NCBI RefSeq assembly: GCF_013185185.1
Contig: NZ_JAAZWE010000006.1
Location: forward strand, 1-64,000
DNA length: 64,000 bases
Direction of reading: 5' to 3'
From: Saccharibacillus endophyticus
GTDB taxonomy: Bacteria > Bacillota > Bacilli > Paenibacillales > Paenibacillaceae
Shown here: piece after piece, positions 43,698 to 52,130 of the stretch
How positions within the stretch are numbered: position 1 is the first letter of the stretch
How the letters are laid out: every line of letters begins with the position of its first letter
Translations under genes and position numbers: made by a program
The notes under the pieces: generated by a model
What the model saw: only the letters and a program-made list of their open reading frames with translations
The model's database searches: none
Told to the model about the DNA's origin: nothing

Positions 43698-43860
43698 GCG
43701 CCGGGAAAATCCTATTCGGGGGTAAAGCTGGGGCGCTGCGGGGGAAATTCGTTCAAGATGCTGTCTCGCTTATAAAGTCTCCGACTTTATAAGCTCAAAG
43801 GCATCTTTCACTGAATTTCCCCCTCCGCTACGCTTTGACTGAATAGAATTTTCTCGACGC
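43698..43860 (+). repeat. Structured intergenic repeat, copy R4
   Basis: Outer arms GCGCCGGGAAAAT (43698-43710) and ATTTTCTCGACGC (43848-43860), with CTATTC/GAATAG inside. Module B only: stem GATGC/GCATC (compared with GACGC/GCGTC in R1) around TATAAAGTC-TCC-GACTTTATA. Shared tail CACTGAATTTCCCCCTCCGC. It lies between the dioxygenase stop and its terminator. Confidence 0.8.
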
Positions 43861-43863
43861 AGA

Positions 43864-43890
43864 GCCGTTTCCATGAGAACGGCTTTTTTT
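43864..43890 (+). terminator. Intrinsic terminator of the dioxygenase gene
   Basis: Hairpin GCCGTT...AACGGC with eight following T residues. Confidence 0.8.
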
Positions 43891-43905
43891 TATTTAGTTA
43901 AAAAT

Positions 43906-43932
43906 AAAAAAAAGCCGCAGCTTTGCGGCGGC
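43906..43932 (-). terminator. Intrinsic terminator of dapF
   Basis: Hairpin GCCGCAGC...GCGGCGGC; the minus strand continues with TTTTTTTTATTTTT. It is separated from the dapF stop (44130) by R5. Confidence 0.75.
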
Positions 43933-43939
43933 TTTAAGG

Positions 43940-44122
43940 TGTCGGGAAAAGCATAACGTGGCTGGAAGCGAGAAGACGGAGAGAGAAATTCAGGTCAATA
44001 CGCCTTTGAACTTGGAAACCTACAACTAAAATTTCAATCCAGTTTTCCAAGTGAGACAGCGTCTTTACCGAATTTCTCTCGCAGTCGTCTCGCTTCCCCC
44101 CGCCAAAGCAGCTTTCCCGACA
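43940..44122 (-). repeat. Structured intergenic repeat, copy R5
   Basis: Ends TGTCGGGAAAAGC (43940-43952) and GCTTTCCCGACA (44111-44122), with inner arms GAAGCGAGAAGACGGAGAGA and GTCGTCTCGCTTCC. Module B only, with the long-loop hairpin form also seen in R2 (TTGGAAACC...AGTTTTCCAA). It starts 7 bases after the dapF stop. Confidence 0.8.
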
Positions 44123-44129
44123 GCTTGAT

Positions 44130-44969
44130 TTAAGCGGTCAAAGTGCCGGTGTAGACGAAGGCTGCGGGGCCGGTCATGTAGACGTGGTTGTCGGATTCGT
44201 TCCATTCGATGAACAGGTCGCCGCCTTTGAGGGATACGGTGGCTTCGCGGTCGCTGTGGCCGTTGAGAACGGAAGAGACCAGCGTTGCGCATGCGCCTGT
44301 TCCGCACGCCAGGGTAGGGCCCGCGCCGCGTTCCCATACGCGCATGTCGATCTGTTCGCGGCTGTTGACGGTCGCGAATTCGACGTTTACTTTTTTCGGG
44401 AAGAGAGGATGCTTCTCAAGAACGGGTCCCCATTTCGCAAGGTCGAAGTTTACGGCGTCGTCCACATAGATCACGCAGTGCGGATTGCCCATGGAGACTG
44501 CGGTGAACCGGAACGATTCGCCCAGAGCTTCGATCGGCTGATCGACCACCTGTTCGCCATCTACGTCAACCGGGATTTTGGCGCCTTCGAGAATCGGAGC
44601 TCCCATATCGACGCGTACTGTTCGGGCAACGCCGTTTTCCGCTTGAATCGTCAGAGGCTGTACGCCTGCTCCGATCGTCTCGATCGTGAGCTCTTCGCCC
44701 TCTGCCAATTTGTGATCGTACACATATTTGGCCACGCAGCGAATCGCATTGCCGCATTGCTCGGCTTCCGAACCGTCGGAGTTCATGATGCGCATCATGA
44801 AGTTCGCTTTTTCGGACGGCAAAATGTAAACAAGCCCGTCCGCGCCGACGCCGAAGAAACGGTCGCAGACTTTCACCGCAAGTTCTGCCGCATTAGCGGG
44901 AAGCTCTTTTTCTCCGTATACGATCACAAAGTCGTTACCGAGTCCGTGCATTTTCGTGAATTCCATCAT
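44130..44969 (-). CDS. dapF: Diaminopimelate epimerase
   Basis: Converts LL- to meso-diaminopimelate for lysine and peptidoglycan synthesis. 279 residues in two similar halves, each with a catalytic Cys: EQCGNAIRCVAKY (first) and LACGTGACATLVSS (second). The N-terminus KMHGLGNDFVIVYGEKE and GNPHCVIYVDD are typical. ATG 44969 (10 bases after AAGGAG) or the next codon, also ATG, is the start. It is divergent from rqcH, with which it shares a 274-base upstream region. Confidence 0.96.
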   Translation of the reverse strand: MMEFTKMHGLGNDFVIVYGEKELPANAAELAVKVCDRFFGVGADGLVYILPSEKANFMMRIMNSDGSEAEQCGNAIRCVAKYVYDHKLAEGEELTIETIGAGVQPLTIQAENGVARTVRVDMGAPILEGAKIPVDVDGEQVVDQPIEALGESFRFTAVSMGNPHCVIYVDDAVNFDLAKWGPVLEKHPLFPKKVNVEFATVNSREQIDMRVWERGAGPTLACGTGACATLVSSVLNGHSDREATVSLKGGDLFIEWNESDNHVYMTGPAAFVYTGTLTA

Positions 44970-45243
44970 GTTGATTCCACTCCTTATCGTTTTCGAAACA
45001 GGCATACGGGTCAATTCGCAAGATCCGAAAAGTTGACGAACGTCCCGGTTTCGCTCAATATATAGATCATGCCGCGTCCATTTGCGGAATCCGACCGTAT
45101 ATGGACTTCTCCGCGAAAGCTACATTAATTAAGATACCCGAACCCTCGCGCGATTACTATTGATTTTCTGCGTGAAACTTTGTGTTTTTCCGCGTGCTGG
45201 AGTCGTATTCATTTGGGTCATTAGAGAAAGAAGGTCGTTATAG

Positions 45244-47001
45244 ATGGCACTGGACGGAATCGTTACGCGAGCAATCGTCACCGAGCTTGCCTCCCTTCAA
45301 GGAGCTCGCATTAGCAAAATTCATCAACCTTCCGGCAACGATATCATTTTCCAGATTCGTTCGCGCGAAGGCAATAGAAAACTGCTGCTCTCCGCAAGCC
45401 TTACCTACCCGCGGGTGCAGTTTACCGAGCAATCCTATATGAACCCTCCCGAAGCGCCCATGTTCTGCATGCTGATGCGCAAGCACTGCGAAGGCGGCGT
45501 GATCGAAAAGATCGAACAGGTCGGGATGGAACGCATTTTGCATTTCTGGATCAGGCAGCGGGACGAAGTAGGAGACGTATCGCTTAAAAAGCTCGTCGTC
45601 GAACTGATGGGCCGTCACAGCAATATTATCCTGCTCGACGCTTCGACGGACACGATCCTCGACGGCATCCATCATGTCACGCCGGCGATCAGCAGTTATC
45701 GGATCGTGATGCCGGGGTTCAAGTACCAAGAGCCTCCGCAGCAGAACAAACTTAATCCTTTAGAAGCGACCGAAGAACAATTCAAGCAAAAATGGAACGA
45801 AAACATCGTCGAGCCTCCGGTCAACCGAATCGTGGACGCGTTCACCGGACTCAGCCCGCTGATCGCTCAGGAAGTGCTGCATCGCGCAGGCGGAGCCGAC
45901 GATACCGGGAACGATTCCGCACCGGACGGCGCATCCGTCTGGGCGGCATTCGATGCGCTGATGAACGATGTCCGTGAAGCGCGTTTCGCGCCGAGCAGCG
46001 GTCTCAACGCACGCGGCAAGCTTGTTTTCTCCGCCGTTCCGTTAACCCTGATCCAGGGCGAAAAGCGCACCTTCGATTCGATCGGCACTTGCATGGAGCA
46101 TTATTACGGCGATAAAGCCGACCGGGATACCGTCAAACAAAAGGTCAGCGACCTGCTGAAGTTCCTCCAGAACGAGCGCGGGAAAAACGTCAAAAAGCTC
46201 GATCACCTGGACAAAGACCTCGAAGAAGCCCAGGACGCCGAGCAATACCGGATTCAAGGCGAATTGCTCTTCGCGTCGCTGCACGAGCTACAACGCGGGA
46301 TGAAAGAGATCGAGCTGGTCAACTTCTACGACGAAGAACAGCGCACGATCAAGATCGGGCTCGATCCTCTGCTGAACCCGTCGGACAACGCCCAACGCTA
46401 TTTTAAAAAGTACAACAAATACAAAAACAGCTTGGCCGTCATCGACGAGCAGATCAAAAAGACGCACGAAGAAATCGCCTACATGGACAGCCTGCTTCAG
46501 CAGCTGAACGATGCTTCCCTGCGCGACGTCGATGAAATCCGCGCCGAGCTGGCCGAACAAGGCTACGTCCGCAGCCGCGCGCCGCGCGGTTCCAAAAAGA
46601 AGAAAAAGAACGATAAACCGACGCTGCATCTGTACACCTCGTCGGAAGGCATCGAAATTTATGTCGGCAAAAACAACCTGCAAAACGAGTTCATCACCAA
46701 CCGCTTGGCCCATTCCAGCGACACCTGGCTGCACACCAAAGACATCCCGGGCTCGCACGTCGTGATCCGCAGCAGCGAATACGGCGAAGACACGTTGAAC
46801 GAAGCTGCCCAACTCGCCGCCTACTTCAGCCAAGCCAAGCACTCCAGCAGCGTTCCCGTAGATACAACCCAAATCCGCCATGTCCGCAAACCAAGCGGCT
46901 CCAAACCGGGTTTCGTGATCTACGATCATCAAAAAACACTCTTCGTTACGCCTGATGAGGATCTGATCAAATCATTGCCGAACACGGTGAAAAATAATTA
47001 A
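45244..47001 (+). CDS. rqcH: Ribosome quality-control protein RqcH (NFACT family)
   Basis: Binds stalled 50S subunits and directs C-terminal alanine tailing of the trapped peptide, marking it for ClpXP. 585 residues: the NFACT-N domain (about 1-210; DGIVTRAIVTELASLQGARI), a helix-hairpin-helix region, a long coiled-coil (about 290-430), and the NFACT-R domain (about 450-560; IYVGKNNLQNEFITNRLA, DTWLHTKDIPGSHVVIRS). Older names are FbpA or fibronectin-binding protein. ATG follows AGAAGG. It has its own terminator at 47058-47090. Confidence 0.95.
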   Translation: MALDGIVTRAIVTELASLQGARISKIHQPSGNDIIFQIRSREGNRKLLLSASLTYPRVQFTEQSYMNPPEAPMFCMLMRKHCEGGVIEKIEQVGMERILHFWIRQRDEVGDVSLKKLVVELMGRHSNIILLDASTDTILDGIHHVTPAISSYRIVMPGFKYQEPPQQNKLNPLEATEEQFKQKWNENIVEPPVNRIVDAFTGLSPLIAQEVLHRAGGADDTGNDSAPDGASVWAAFDALMNDVREARFAPSSGLNARGKLVFSAVPLTLIQGEKRTFDSIGTCMEHYYGDKADRDTVKQKVSDLLKFLQNERGKNVKKLDHLDKDLEEAQDAEQYRIQGELLFASLHELQRGMKEIELVNFYDEEQRTIKIGLDPLLNPSDNAQRYFKKYNKYKNSLAVIDEQIKKTHEEIAYMDSLLQQLNDASLRDVDEIRAELAEQGYVRSRAPRGSKKKKKNDKPTLHLYTSSEGIEIYVGKNNLQNEFITNRLAHSSDTWLHTKDIPGSHVVIRSSEYGEDTLNEAAQLAAYFSQAKHSSSVPVDTTQIRHVRKPSGSKPGFVIYDHQKTLFVTPDEDLIKSLPNTVKNN

Positions 47002-47057
47002 TGACTTTTGATGTTTTCGAAAAAAGACAATCTATTCACAAAATAAACTCAACACAA

Positions 47058-47090
47058 AAAGGTCAGTCTCCCAATCGGAGACTGACCTTT
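47058..47090 (+). terminator. Intrinsic terminator of rqcH
   Basis: A 14-bp perfect stem (AAAGGTCAGTCTCC with GGAGACTGACCTTT), 5-base loop. The T-run is short (TTTC). Confidence 0.75.
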
Positions 47091-47165
47091 CTGCATACCC
47101 AACCCAGCGATGCTGCGAACAGCAGCGAACCCAATCCCCTCTCCGCAAAATAAGAGGACGTGCCA

Positions 47166-47335
47166 GAGGGAGTGGTTAACGATCTAAGCGACTTCGGCTT
47201 TCCGTAGGAAAACGAGCGGAGCTACAGTCGAACGAAAGCGCAAATCAGCGCGAATACGTGCAAAGCGTTCGACATTTCGCAATGACCGAACCGTTAGCGA
47301 GAGGTCATGCGAAGAAGAGCGTTAACCACTCCCTC
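47166..47335. repeat. Multi-arm palindromic element overlapping the 3' end of the PHP gene
   Basis: Perfect 16-bp terminal inverted repeat GAGGGAGTGGTTAACG (47166-47181)/CGTTAACCACTCCCTC (47320-47335). Internal arms: GTCGAACG (47227-47234)/CGTTCGAC (47266-47273), and a hairpin around GCAATGACC...GGTCATGC (about 47278-47310). The right arm codes for residues EGVVN of the PHP protein and its stop codon lies inside the element. Confidence 0.75.
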
Positions 47336-48154
47336 CCCCGCCACGTACTCCCCCAACTCCCCATGAAAAACAACGCCCTGCCGCACTCCGTGATAATCCG
47401 ACCCCGCCGTGGTGATCAACTGATACTCTCGCGCCATCTCCCGATACCGTTCTTCACCCGCTGCATCATGATCCGGATGCCGCACTTCAACCCCGGCCAC
47501 TTTCGCCGTCCCGATCACTTCCCGCACCAACCCGTCATCTCCGTACAATCCCGGATGCGCTACTACGGGCACACCGCCTGCTGCACGAATCCAATCCGCC
47601 GCTTCTGCCGGAGTAATTCGCGGAGGAGAAACATAAGCTGCTGCGCCTTCGGCAAGATACTTGTCAAAAGCATCCCGTAAGTCGACCGCGTATCCTTTAC
47701 GCACCAAGACATCCGCCATATGCGGCCTACCGACGCTCTCGCCCGGTTTCAACGGTCGGCCGCCGCGTTCTTTCACCTCGTCCAACGTAATCTCCACGCC
47801 CAATTGCCGCAGACGTTCCAAGATTAGATCGTTACGTTGGTCGCGCGTTCCGCGCAAGCCCGCCAGTCTTTCCAAAAAAATCTCGTCCGCCGGATTCACG
47901 AAATACCCGAGCATATGGATATCTTTTTCGCCTGCTCGCGTGCTGATTTCAATTCCCGGCACAAACTCCAGGCCGACAAGCGCCGCTTCCTCCGCAGCTT
48001 CGCGTAAGCCTGCAACCGTATCATGATCGGTCAAAGCGATTCCTCTCAACCCGCGTTCTGCTGCGATTCGCACCAACTCTTTCGGTGTATTCATTCCGTC
48101 CGAAGCTGTACTGTGCATATGAAGATCGTATGATCCTTTGATATCTCCGCCCAT
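47294..48154 (-). CDS. PHP-domain phosphoesterase (RNase RNM/YciV-like)
   Basis: 286 residues of a PHP metal-dependent phosphoesterase. Metal-binding motifs include DLHMHSTASDG (residues 9-19), LTDHDTVAGL (41-50), the Glu/His pair PGIEIST and HMLGYF, HPGLYGD, and TAGSDYHG near the C-terminus. Relatives hydrolyse 3',5'-bisphosphonucleosides or act as 5'-3' exonucleases on short RNA. The start follows AGGAGAGG, 2 bases after the LysR stop. The last 14 residues, after GEYVAG, are encoded by a palindromic element and may not be ancestral. Confidence 0.9.
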   Translation of the reverse strand: MGGDIKGSYDLHMHSTASDGMNTPKELVRIAAERGLRGIALTDHDTVAGLREAAEEAALVGLEFVPGIEISTRAGEKDIHMLGYFVNPADEIFLERLAGLRGTRDQRNDLILERLRQLGVEITLDEVKERGGRPLKPGESVGRPHMADVLVRKGYAVDLRDAFDKYLAEGAAAYVSPPRITPAEAADWIRAAGGVPVVAHPGLYGDDGLVREVIGTAKVAGVEVRHPDHDAAGEERYREMAREYQLITTAGSDYHGVRQGVVFHGELGEYVAGEGVVNALLRMTSR

Positions 48155-48156
48155 CT

Positions 48157-49083
48157 CTATTCCTCTCCTTCCTCGGACGATTCGCTAATCTGGCGCTCCC
48201 GCAGGAAATTCAAAAAGGCGACCGCCGCAATCGGAAGCAGCGTCGACTTTAACCGAATCGAATAGAACTGTCTTTTAAACGACGCATCGGCAACAGGAAC
48301 CGCATGCAGCAGCCCCAAGGCAAGCTCATGCTTCACCGAAGAAGGCGAAAGCATCGTAATGCCAAGCCCCGCTTCGACCGCCGATTTCACCGCTCCCGTA
48401 CTGCCAAGCTCCATAACCGTTTGCAGCGAGCGCGGGTCCATTCCTTTGGCTTTCCATTCTTCTTCCATGACCTGCCGCGTACCGGAACCTTCTTCACGCA
48501 ATACGAAAGGGTGCGCCGATGCTTCTTTCAACGTAATCGACGTTCGACCCGCAAGCGCATGTCCGGCCGGAACGATCAGGCGCAGTTCATCCTGCATCAC
48601 CGACTCGCTGATAATATCCGGATGCACGACAGGCGCTTCAACAAGCCCGAAATTCAAAGTATGACGGGCGATCTCGTCCAAAATTTGCGTCGTATTCATC
48701 ACTTTGAGCGAGATCGCGATATCGGGATGCTGCCGGCCGAACGGAACCAACAGCGGAGGCAGAACATACTCGCCGATCGTATTGCTTGCCCCAAACCGCA
48801 GACGTCCTTCCAACTTATGCGTAAAACGAGCCATTTCCGTATCCGTTTCCTGCATAAGCTCGATACTACGTCTGGCAAAGGGAATCAGCATGCGTCCCGA
48901 CTCGGTCAGCTCGATCTTTTTCGTCGACCGATTGAGCAGCTTCGTCCCGAAATGCTCTTCCAAAGCCTGTACCTGCATCGTAACCGCCGGCTGCGTCATA
49001 TGCATCGCTGCCGCTGCCGCGGAAAAACTACCTTTCTCCGCAACCGTATGAAAAATATGCAGCTGGTGAAAGTTAAGCGCCAT
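48157..49083 (-). CDS. LysR-family transcriptional regulator
   Basis: 308 residues: winged helix-turn-helix DNA-binding domain (about 1-60; FHTVAEKGSFSAAAAAMHMTQPAVTMQVQALEEH split over the helices) and a periplasmic-binding-like effector domain (about 90-290; RLRFGASNTIGEYVLPPLL). It resembles the CysL/CbbR-like group by its N-terminus. Effector and targets unknown. ATG follows GAGGATGAAGGA. Its stop is 2 bases before the PHP gene start, so the two are co-translated; the PHP gene may be a target or simply co-transcribed. Confidence 0.92.
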   Translation of the reverse strand: MALNFHQLHIFHTVAEKGSFSAAAAAMHMTQPAVTMQVQALEEHFGTKLLNRSTKKIELTESGRMLIPFARRSIELMQETDTEMARFTHKLEGRLRFGASNTIGEYVLPPLLVPFGRQHPDIAISLKVMNTTQILDEIARHTLNFGLVEAPVVHPDIISESVMQDELRLIVPAGHALAGRTSITLKEASAHPFVLREEGSGTRQVMEEEWKAKGMDPRSLQTVMELGSTGAVKSAVEAGLGITMLSPSSVKHELALGLLHAVPVADASFKRQFYSIRLKSTLLPIAAVAFLNFLRERQISESSEEGEE

Positions 49084-49100
49084 TCCTTCATCCTCCTCAC

Positions 49101-49131
49101 AAAAAAAGCATGAAAATCGAAATTTTCATGC
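49101..49131 (-). terminator. Intrinsic terminator of the 145-aa hypothetical gene
   Basis: Stem GCATGAAAAT/ATTTTCATGC and seven T on the minus strand. A second hairpin (GGCTTGTC-AAAGTTA-GACAAGCC, 49143-49165) precedes it in the same 3' region. Confidence 0.8.
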
Positions 49132-49228
49132 CTGGGCTTACCGGCTTGTCAAAGTTAGACAAGCCATTGCTTATTCGATTGCGGGGCATTCCCCTTATGA
49201 CCGACGCCCGTGTTCCACGTCTCGCTCG

Positions 49229-49666
49229 CTACTTTTTTTTGCGTCCGTTTTTCATCAGCGTCATTCTTCGCGAATGCCGCAACCAAGAGTAATACGATTT
49301 CAAATCCCGCAGTTCAATGGTTTCCGACATTTTGCCAAGAAACGTCACCACGATCATTTTGTGCAGAGGGCCGCCTTCCACCGGATATGGGCCTGCCAGC
49401 TCGCCAAATTCCGCTACGACGACAATATCGTCATCGATCAGATAAACGTCTTCTTCTTTGCGATAATACGGAAGCATTTGCTTGTTCTGCAAGCATTCCC
49501 ACAGCCAGGCCGTAATCTCTTCCGTACTTTTTTGTCCGCTTTCGATCCGATCGCCATAGCGGCTTTTGGCATGATTCGTAATGACGATGTCTGCCACCTT
49601 TTTGTCACCGAGAGCGATGAAAAAAGGTTCGTAAGTGCTCCATCGTTCCGTCGCCTTATCCCGCAC
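49229..49666 (-). CDS. Hypothetical protein, 145 aa
   Basis: Not recognised. A soluble, mixed alpha/beta sequence with ITNHAKSRYGDRI near residue 29 (His-Ala-x-Ser-Arg-Tyr pattern), a beta-rich middle (DVYLIDDDIVVVAEFGEL), and a basic C-terminus (RHSRRMTLMKNGRKKK). The N-terminal pattern recalls phage- or toxin-related RelE-like or DUF4258-like small proteins (only a resemblance). Start GTG 49666 with GGAG about 11 bases upstream. Single gene with its own terminator. Confidence 0.7.
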   Translation of the reverse strand: MRDKATERWSTYEPFFIALGDKKVADIVITNHAKSRYGDRIESGQKSTEEITAWLWECLQNKQMLPYYRKEEDVYLIDDDIVVVAEFGELAGPYPVEGGPLHKMIVVTFLGKMSETIELRDLKSYYSWLRHSRRMTLMKNGRKKK

Positions 49667-49986
49667 CGTTTATCACTCTCCAGAGACTCGACTTGGTCTT
49701 TCTTGCGGCGATTGCACAACTGCGAATCGATCTTTGTTTAAACAACCGATACATTGCGCGCACGCCTTGGTGCATGGATCACGCGGATGCTTAATATTAA
49801 CGAACCTGCAAGCATCGAATCGGACCCGTTCCATGCACGATTATGTTGACGATAGTGAATCCTTTTAGGCCAGAGTCAACACAATAGGTCTTTATATCTA
49901 TGTATATATACCCAATATATTACATCATGCTTCTAACTTATACAAGCTGTTCAAGAAAAGCCAATTGCCATTCTCCCACGGTGCAG
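49667..49986. other. AT-rich gene-free region
   Basis: About 320 bases with no plausible coding sequence. The part 49880-49960 is notably AT-rich (TATATCTATGTATATATACC and repeated TA steps). It probably contains the promoter of the 145-aa gene; I could not define its elements. Confidence 0.4.
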
Positions 49987-50014
49987 AAGAAGCGGCCCAG
50001 TTGGGCCGCTTCTT
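49987..50014. terminator. Terminator downstream of ylbG
   Basis: Stem AAGAAGCGGCCCA/TGGGCCGCTTCTT, 2-base loop, with T-rich flank on the plus strand and a weaker one on the minus strand (CTTCTTCTG). It lies 26 bases after the ylbG stop. Confidence 0.65.
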
Positions 50015-50039
50015 TTACATTTTTCCGCCGATCCGAAAT

Positions 50040-50324
50040 TCAGCCCGACAGCGCTTCGGAATCCGGAAGCTCCGATGGAGCATCCTCCGGAAGTTTGCTG
50101 CCGTAATCCGTCTTCAGCTCAGTCCGATGCGACCTTTCGATTTTGCGTACGTAGGAGAGCCTGCGCATATGTTTCGCCGTTTCCTCCGCCCGATCGGCAT
50201 TAAGATAAACGACGGCGTAGTGCATCCGACGCGATACGTAATGAAGCGTTCCGTATTTCTCCAAATTACGTGCCGCTTTCAGGTCATTGACCCATACGAT
50301 ATAACCGATACGTTCCGGGACCAT
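50040..50324 (-). CDS. ylbG: YlbG-family protein (DUF2129)
   Basis: 94 residues. The family pattern is visible: RIGYIVWVNDLKAARNLEKY, GTLHYVSRRMHYAVVYLN and a conserved RKIERSHRTELKTDYG end; the remaining 18 residues are an acidic tail. Function unproven; the gene accompanies ylbF in Bacillales, here 40 bases away. A longer open frame upstream overlaps ylbF and is spurious; ATG 50324 follows AGAAGG. Confidence 0.9.
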   Translation of the reverse strand: MVPERIGYIVWVNDLKAARNLEKYGTLHYVSRRMHYAVVYLNADRAEETAKHMRRLSYVRKIERSHRTELKTDYGSKLPEDAPSELPDSEALSG

Positions 50325-50364
50325 GATGCTCGCACCTTCTTTCTGTAAATAACCGGCCGGCATC

Positions 50365-50802
50365 TTAGCCGCAGCCGCAGGAACCGCCGCTTCCGCAACC
50401 CTTTTTCGGCAGCGGATCATTCCCCGGTACCTTGATACTCGAAGAAACCGAATAGGCGATCGTCTCCGACATTTCAAAGAGCAGGTCGTCAAGCGCCTTC
50501 TCCGCTTCTTTAAAACGGGATACGGCCTCGATCTCCTCCATCTCCCGTTCGACGAGCTCGACTTCCTCTTTCGCGGCGTGGAAATTCGGGTGAAAATGTC
50601 CGAAACGCTGCGTTTCTTCAAACAGTTCTTTCTTGGCGTTCAACTTACCGATGAGACGCCGCACTTCCGGATGCTCCTGCATCCGTTCGCGCCAATATAA
50701 ATAATCCGCAACTTCGACAGAACCGTTGATCATATCGCCCAATTCATATGCGCTCATGAGCACACAGGCCATGTCGACTGTTTCAATCTCCGATACGCTC
50801 AT
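50365..50802 (-). CDS. ylbF: YlbF-family regulator (Y-complex subunit)
   Basis: 145 residues, mostly helical YlbF/YmcA domain (about 10-120; EVRRLIGKLNAKKELFEETQRFGHFHP). The C-terminus carries a Cys-rich motif (KKGCGSGGSCGCG). In Bacillus subtilis YlbF, YmcA and YaaT form a complex with iron-sulfur clusters that works with RNase Y and affects competence, sporulation and biofilm. Cys residues match those cluster ligands. ATG 50802; the open frame extends 26 codons further but without Shine-Dalgarno. Confidence 0.9.
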   Translation of the reverse strand: MSVSEIETVDMACVLMSAYELGDMINGSVEVADYLYWRERMQEHPEVRRLIGKLNAKKELFEETQRFGHFHPNFHAAKEEVELVEREMEEIEAVSRFKEAEKALDDLLFEMSETIAYSVSSSIKVPGNDPLPKKGCGSGGSCGCG

Positions 50803-50960
50803 TGTGTCATCCCGCTTCTGTGCTGAAACTCTACCCGTTCCCACCCGGGAAGGGCAGGTACAATTATCATAGCACAACACCGAGCAGGATGTAAGCCTTT
50901 AACAGAAGAGGGCAGGGCAGAAGAACTACCGCAACGAGGTCAGAAATACTCACTCTAATT

Positions 50961-52130
50961 CTAAGTTTTGTCCTCAAGTGCAGCTTCAGCCATCGCAATG
51001 AGCAATGAAGCCGACGCCGTCATCGCCCGTTCGTCAAAATCAAAGCGGGGATGATGATGCGGATAAACGAATCCCTTTTCGGAATTACCCGCTCCCACGA
51101 GCATGAAGCACCCCGGACGCTCTTGCAAATAATAAGCAAAGTCTTCGGCAGGCATAAGCGGCGTAGCCGTTTCGATCTTAAAGCCCGGCAAGGCCGAAGG
51201 CGCAACACGGAAGAACCGTTCAGCTTCCTTTGCGTGATTGACCAGTGCGGGGTATCCGACCAGATACTCGACCTGGGCCGTTGCTCCGTAAACTTCCGCT
51301 ACATGATTGCTGATCGCTTCGATCCGCTGACGAATCAATGCTCGCGTGTTTTCGTCGAAAGTCCGCACCGTTCCCGTAATTCGCGTTTTCTCCGCCACTA
51401 CATTTTGCGCCGTCCCTCCGCTGATGGTTCCGATGCTTAAAACGGCCGGACGCAGCGGGTCAACGGAACGGCTGACCACCGTCTGAAGCTGCACAACCAG
51501 AGCCGATGCCGCTACGATGCTGTCGACGGTCTCGTGCGGCATTCCTCCGTGGCCGCCGCGTCCCGTTATGTCAATGAAAAACTCATCCGTCGAAGCCATC
51601 ATGGCCCCCGTTGCGGAAGCCACCGTACCGACAGGAATCGGAGTCCACAAGTGAACGCCGTACACCGCATCGACGCCCTCAAGAGCTCCATTTTCGATCA
51701 TCGGCTTGGCCCCCCCCGGGCAGACTTCTTCCGAAGCCTGGAACAACAATCGGATTTCTCCTTGCAAAGAATCCCGACGATCCGCAAAATAACGCGCCAC
51801 TGCAAGCAGCGCGGCCGTGTGCCCGTCATGTCCGCATGCGTGCATGACCCCTTCTCGCCGCGACGCATATTCGGCTCCGCTTTCTTCATTGATCGGAAGT
51901 GCGTCCATATCGGCCCGCAGCGCGATAACCCGGCCTGGCCTCGATCCTTGCACCGTGCCGATCAATCCATGCCCGCCCAGACCGGTACGAACTTCGATGC
52001 CGAAGCTTTCCAATTTTTCCGCGACAAATGCCGCCGTCTCCCGCTCTTTATAGGACAATTCGGGATATTGATGCAGATGCCTGCGCCACTCTACCATGTC
52101 CGCAAATCCGCGTTCCACTGTTTCATTCAT
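50961..52130 (-). CDS. M20-family amidohydrolase/N-acyl-amino-acid hydrolase
   Basis: Metal-dependent hydrolase of the M20D (hippurate hydrolase/IAA-amino-acid hydrolase-like) group, 389 residues. Conserved motifs: RADMDALPINEESG, the HACGHDGHTA metal site, FQASEEVCPGGAKPMIENG with the catalytic Glu pair, GRGGHGGMPHETVD, and a final MPAEDFAYYLQERPG. It releases acyl groups from amino acids; exact substrate unknown. ATG at 52130 follows AAGGGA. Divergent from ftsW. Confidence 0.92.
   Translation of the reverse strand: MNETVERGFADMVEWRRHLHQYPELSYKERETAAFVAEKLESFGIEVRTGLGGHGLIGTVQGSRPGRVIALRADMDALPINEESGAEYASRREGVMHACGHDGHTAALLAVARYFADRRDSLQGEIRLLFQASEEVCPGGAKPMIENGALEGVDAVYGVHLWTPIPVGTVASATGAMMASTDEFFIDITGRGGHGGMPHETVDSIVAASALVVQLQTVVSRSVDPLRPAVLSIGTISGGTAQNVVAEKTRITGTVRTFDENTRALIRQRIEAISNHVAEVYGATAQVEYLVGYPALVNHAKEAERFFRVAPSALPGFKIETATPLMPAEDFAYYLQERPGCFMLVGAGNSEKGFVYPHHHPRFDFDERAMTASASLLIAMAEAALEDKT

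Noticed and set aside
50325..50621. N-terminal extension of the YlbG frame
   Set aside because: The extra 99 residues are an Arg/Lys/Ser-rich shadow of ylbF in another frame; the conserved YlbG domain begins at ATG 50324.
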